From assembly GCF_020532665.2 (NCBI RefSeq), contig NZ_JAIWPG020000004.1, positions 310,001 through 374,000 on the forward strand: 64,000 nucleotides of DNA. The letters are read 5' to 3'. Positions 61,906-64,000 of this stretch are shown here, one piece after another. The notes under the pieces were generated by a model that ran no database searches, was not told where the DNA came from, and worked only from the letters and a program-made list of their open reading frames with translations. Position 1 is the first letter of the stretch, and each line of letters begins with the position of its first letter. Position numbers and translations under genes: made by a program. The DNA is from Lelliottia sp. WAP21 (GTDB lineage Bacteria; Pseudomonadota; Gammaproteobacteria; Enterobacterales; Enterobacteriaceae).

Positions 61906-62850
61906 ATGCTGAAATTCCGAGTCTCATTACTCAGCCTCGCGCTGATTCTGGCTGTGCCTGTAGCCATGCCCGCCATCGCTAAAACGCCTGCGATGACGAC
62001 CGCCGCTCAACCGGAAATCGCCTCCGGTAGCGCAATGATTGTCGATCTGAATACCAATAAAGTGATCTACTCCAGCCATCCGGATCTGGTGCGCCCGATC
62101 GCGTCTATTACCAAAGTGATGACCGCGATGGTGGTGCTGGATGCACGCCTGCCGCTGGATGAAAAGCTGAAGGTGGATATCAGCCAGACGCCAGAAATGA
62201 AAGGGATTTACTCTCGTGTGCGTCTGAACAGTGAAATCAGCCGCAAGAATATGCTGCTGCTGGCGCTGATGTCGTCAGAAAACCGTGCCGCTGCCAGCCT
62301 GGCGCATCACTATCCGGGGGGCTATAACGCCTTTATCCGGGCGATGAACGCAAAGGCCAAAGCGCTGGGTATGAGCAACACTCGTTTTGTTGAGCCGACC
62401 GGATTGTCGATTCATAACGTCTCGACGGCGCGTGACCTGACGAAAATGCTGATTGCCAGCAAACAATACCCTTTGATTGGGCAGCTGAGCACCACTCGTG
62501 AAGAGATGGCGACGTTCGCCAACCCGCCGTATACGCTGCCGTTCCGCAATACCAACCATTTGGTTTACCGCGACAACTGGAATATTCAGTTAACCAAGAC
62601 AGGCTTTACCAACGCGGCAGGGCATTGCCTGGTGATGCGTACCGTATTTAACGGCAAACCGGTGGCGCTGGTGGTGATGGATGCTTTTGGCAAATATACC
62701 CACTTTGCGGACGCCAGCCGTTTGCGCACCTGGATTGAGACAGGCAAGGTGCAGCCGGTGCCGGCAGCCGCGCTGAGTTATAAAAAGCAAAAGGCGGCGC
62801 AGATGGCCAGCGCCTCCGTTGCGGGCGAACAGACCGCGCAGAACGACTAA
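61906..62850 (+). CDS. pbpG: PbpG, penicillin-binding protein 7 (DD-endopeptidase)
   Basis: 314 residues. A signal peptide (cleavage after about residue 25, AIA) precedes the serine peptidase S11 domain: SxxK at S67-K70 (SITK), SxN at S124-N126 (SEN) and KTG at 231-233. It cuts D-Ala-mDAP crosslinks in peptidoglycan. The stop abuts that of the GNAT gene on the other strand with no base between. Confidence 0.95.
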   Translation: MLKFRVSLLSLALILAVPVAMPAIAKTPAMTTAAQPEIASGSAMIVDLNTNKVIYSSHPDLVRPIASITKVMTAMVVLDARLPLDEKLKVDISQTPEMKGIYSRVRLNSEISRKNMLLLALMSSENRAAASLAHHYPGGYNAFIRAMNAKAKALGMSNTRFVEPTGLSIHNVSTARDLTKMLIASKQYPLIGQLSTTREEMATFANPPYTLPFRNTNHLVYRDNWNIQLTKTGFTNAAGHCLVMRTVFNGKPVALVVMDAFGKYTHFADASRLRTWIETGKVQPVPAAALSYKKQKAAQMASASVAGEQTAQND

Positions 62851-63405
62851 CTATTCCGGCAGCGTCCAGTCACCGTCATTGAGTGGACGCTGCATGATCA
62901 ACGTATCCCGCCAGTTCCCTTTCTTGTAGCCAACGCTTCTGAGCTGCCCGGCGACCTCAAACCCATGTTTTTTATGCAGTCGCAATGAGCCTGCGTTGTT
63001 ATGTCCATCGCCCACGACAGCAATCAACTGCCGCCACGGGCCCTCTTCACAGCGGGCAATCAGCGCGTCCATTAATAGGCTACCAAAACCGCGTCCGGTT
63101 GCGCTGGCATCCACGTAAATTGACTCTTCAAGCGTGTACCGATAGGCGGGACGCGGGCGGTAAAGCGAAGCATAGCAATATCCCACCACCACGCCGCGAT
63201 AGAGCGCCACAAGCCAGGGGAAACCCGCGTCACTGATCGTACGCATACGCTGGCGCATATCATCAATCGTGGGAGGAACTTCTTCAAACGAGGCGCGTCC
63301 GTTAAGCACATGCCAGGCGTAGATTGCGGCAATGGCATGAACGTCGTCAGGGTGGGCGTCGCGCACCTCTGTTTCGGAAGTGGAGAAAATATCGACGGCC
63401 GACAT
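62851..63405 (-). CDS. GNAT N-acetyltransferase, phosphinothricin-acetyltransferase-like
   Basis: 184 residues from ATG 63405, with AGGAG about ten bases upstream. It has the GNAT fold with the Pat/MnaT-type sequence VRDAHPDDVHAIAAIYAWHVLNGRASFEEVPP, the acetyl-CoA loop SATGRGFGSLLMDALI and GDGHNNAGSLRLHKKHGFEVAGQL. Relatives acetylate methionine sulfoximine or phosphinothricin. E. coli has no gene between pbpG and dld, so this is an addition. Confidence 0.85.
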   Translation of the reverse strand: MSAVDIFSTSETEVRDAHPDDVHAIAAIYAWHVLNGRASFEEVPPTIDDMRQRMRTISDAGFPWLVALYRGVVVGYCYASLYRPRPAYRYTLEESIYVDASATGRGFGSLLMDALIARCEEGPWRQLIAVVGDGHNNAGSLRLHKKHGFEVAGQLRSVGYKKGNWRDTLIMQRPLNDGDWTLPE

Positions 63406-63427
63406 GAGCTGCTTACTCCTCAGAATC

Positions 63428-63453
63428 AAAAAGGCCGGGGAACGCTCCCCGGC
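63428..63453 (-). terminator. Intrinsic terminator of dld
   Basis: On the minus strand GCCGGGGA and TCCCCGGC form an 8-bp stem around a four-base loop, followed by CTTTTTTG. It lies between dld and the GNAT gene, so these are separate transcripts. Confidence 0.88.
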
Positions 63454-63499
63454 GGTGAGAGATTACTCTAGTACGATTCTGGTGAGCTTAACAATAATA

Positions 63500-64000
63500 T
63501 CAGTGTGGCTTCACTTCAGCATCAGGGACGTGCAACTGATCAACGGCTGGATTGGGCTCGTCTTGCCAGTATTTTTTCCGGGTTGTCTTACCAATGCCGG
63601 GGTTCATACTATTGGTCGGATCATTCTCGCGATAAAATTTCGTTAGCGTCTCCGGTGCTTTATACAGATGCCCCACGTTGTGTTCAGCCGGATATTGCGC
63701 CCCGCGTGCGCGCAGAAGTTCCAGCATCTGCTCTTTAAGCGCATGGGCATCGACCCCTTTTTTGACAATGTAATCCTGATGGAAGACATAACACATAAAG
63801 TGACCGTAATAGAGCTTGTGTACCAGTTTGCTGTCGATTTCCGGCGGCAGATGTTCAAACCACTCGGTATCGTTACGACGCAAGGCGATATCAAGCGCCA
63901 GAATATCTTCGACCTCATCCGCATGGACAGCCTGATAGCGGATGGCGGCTCCCGCTGCCGCAAAACGGTGTAAAAAGGCTTTGCTGCCTTCTTCCGCCGT
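63500..64000 (-). CDS. dld: Dld 3' part (partial): quinone-dependent D-lactate dehydrogenase
   Basis: The last 166 codons of Dld; the gene runs off the right edge. EGSKAFLHRFAAAGAAIRYQAVHADEVEDILALDIALRRNDTEW and AQYPAEHNVGHLYKAPETL match the C-terminal membrane-binding and cap region of E. coli Dld, which oxidises D-lactate to pyruvate on the inner membrane. The C-terminus extends about 15 residues past the E. coli end, with NPAVDQLHVPDAEVKPH. Confidence 0.95.
   Translation of the reverse strand, partial: TAEEGSKAFLHRFAAAGAAIRYQAVHADEVEDILALDIALRRNDTEWFEHLPPEIDSKLVHKLYYGHFMCYVFHQDYIVKKGVDAHALKEQMLELLRARGAQYPAEHNVGHLYKAPETLTKFYRENDPTNSMNPGIGKTTRKKYWQDEPNPAVDQLHVPDAEVKPH

Overview
The window is chromosomal DNA from a member of the Enterobacteriaceae, most likely Enterobacter or a close relative. 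Nearly every gene has a recognisable E. coli counterpart, in the gene order of the E. coli alkB-to-dld region. The order departs from E. coli in several places: mgtE plus a SulP transporter between yojI and mqo, uxuA beside yeiQ, an MFS gene between yeiG and folE, and a GNAT gene between pbpG and dld. The nap/ccm/narP, psu/nupX/rihB and preTA blocks that E. coli carries in this region are absent. Genus assignment is inference from content and order.

Layout. 1-7.6 kb: end of alkB, yojI, mgtE, a convergent SulP transporter, mqo, eco, a small membrane protein and tRNA-Pro(GGG). 7.7-23.7 kb: yejM-yejL, yejK, rplY, radD, rsuA-bcr, yejG, the yejABEF peptide importer, pdeN and mepS. 24-31 kb: lpxT, yeiR, yeiQ divergent from uxuA, efpL, yeiW and setB. 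31.5-40 kb: the fruBKA fructose PTS operon with two Cra boxes, nfo, yeiH/yeiE and lysP. 40-51.4 kb: cirA with a Fur box, yeiG, an MFS gene, folE-yeiB, and galS with the mglBAC galactose importer. The last two carry matching gal-operator/CRP modules. 51.5-54.4 kb: yohJ-yohK-cdd-sanA on the minus strand. 57.8-64 kb: yohP (27 aa), mdtQ, yohF, yohD, yohC, pbpG, a GNAT gene and the 3' part of dld.

The most unusual part is 54.7-57.8 kb. The first 293 bp of dusC occur twice in direct orientation with 7 mismatches, flanking 1,872 bp of mostly very AT-rich DNA (27-30 % GC in sampled lines, against about 58 % next door). The left copy is a truncated dusC that breaks off inside the codon of the catalytic Cys98; the right copy is continuous with the rest of dusC and restores a full gene. 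Between them lie two tightly linked genes. One encodes a pentapeptide-repeat domain fused to a two-helix potassium-channel module. The other encodes a protein with a polymerase-beta type nucleotidyltransferase motif. No integrase or transposase is visible. The structure suggests an island (or its remnant) that entered the 5' end of dusC while replacing the lost gene start. The cargo looks like a nucleotidyltransferase/ion-channel pair, possibly a toxin-antitoxin or phage-defence module; that function is inferred from domain architecture alone.
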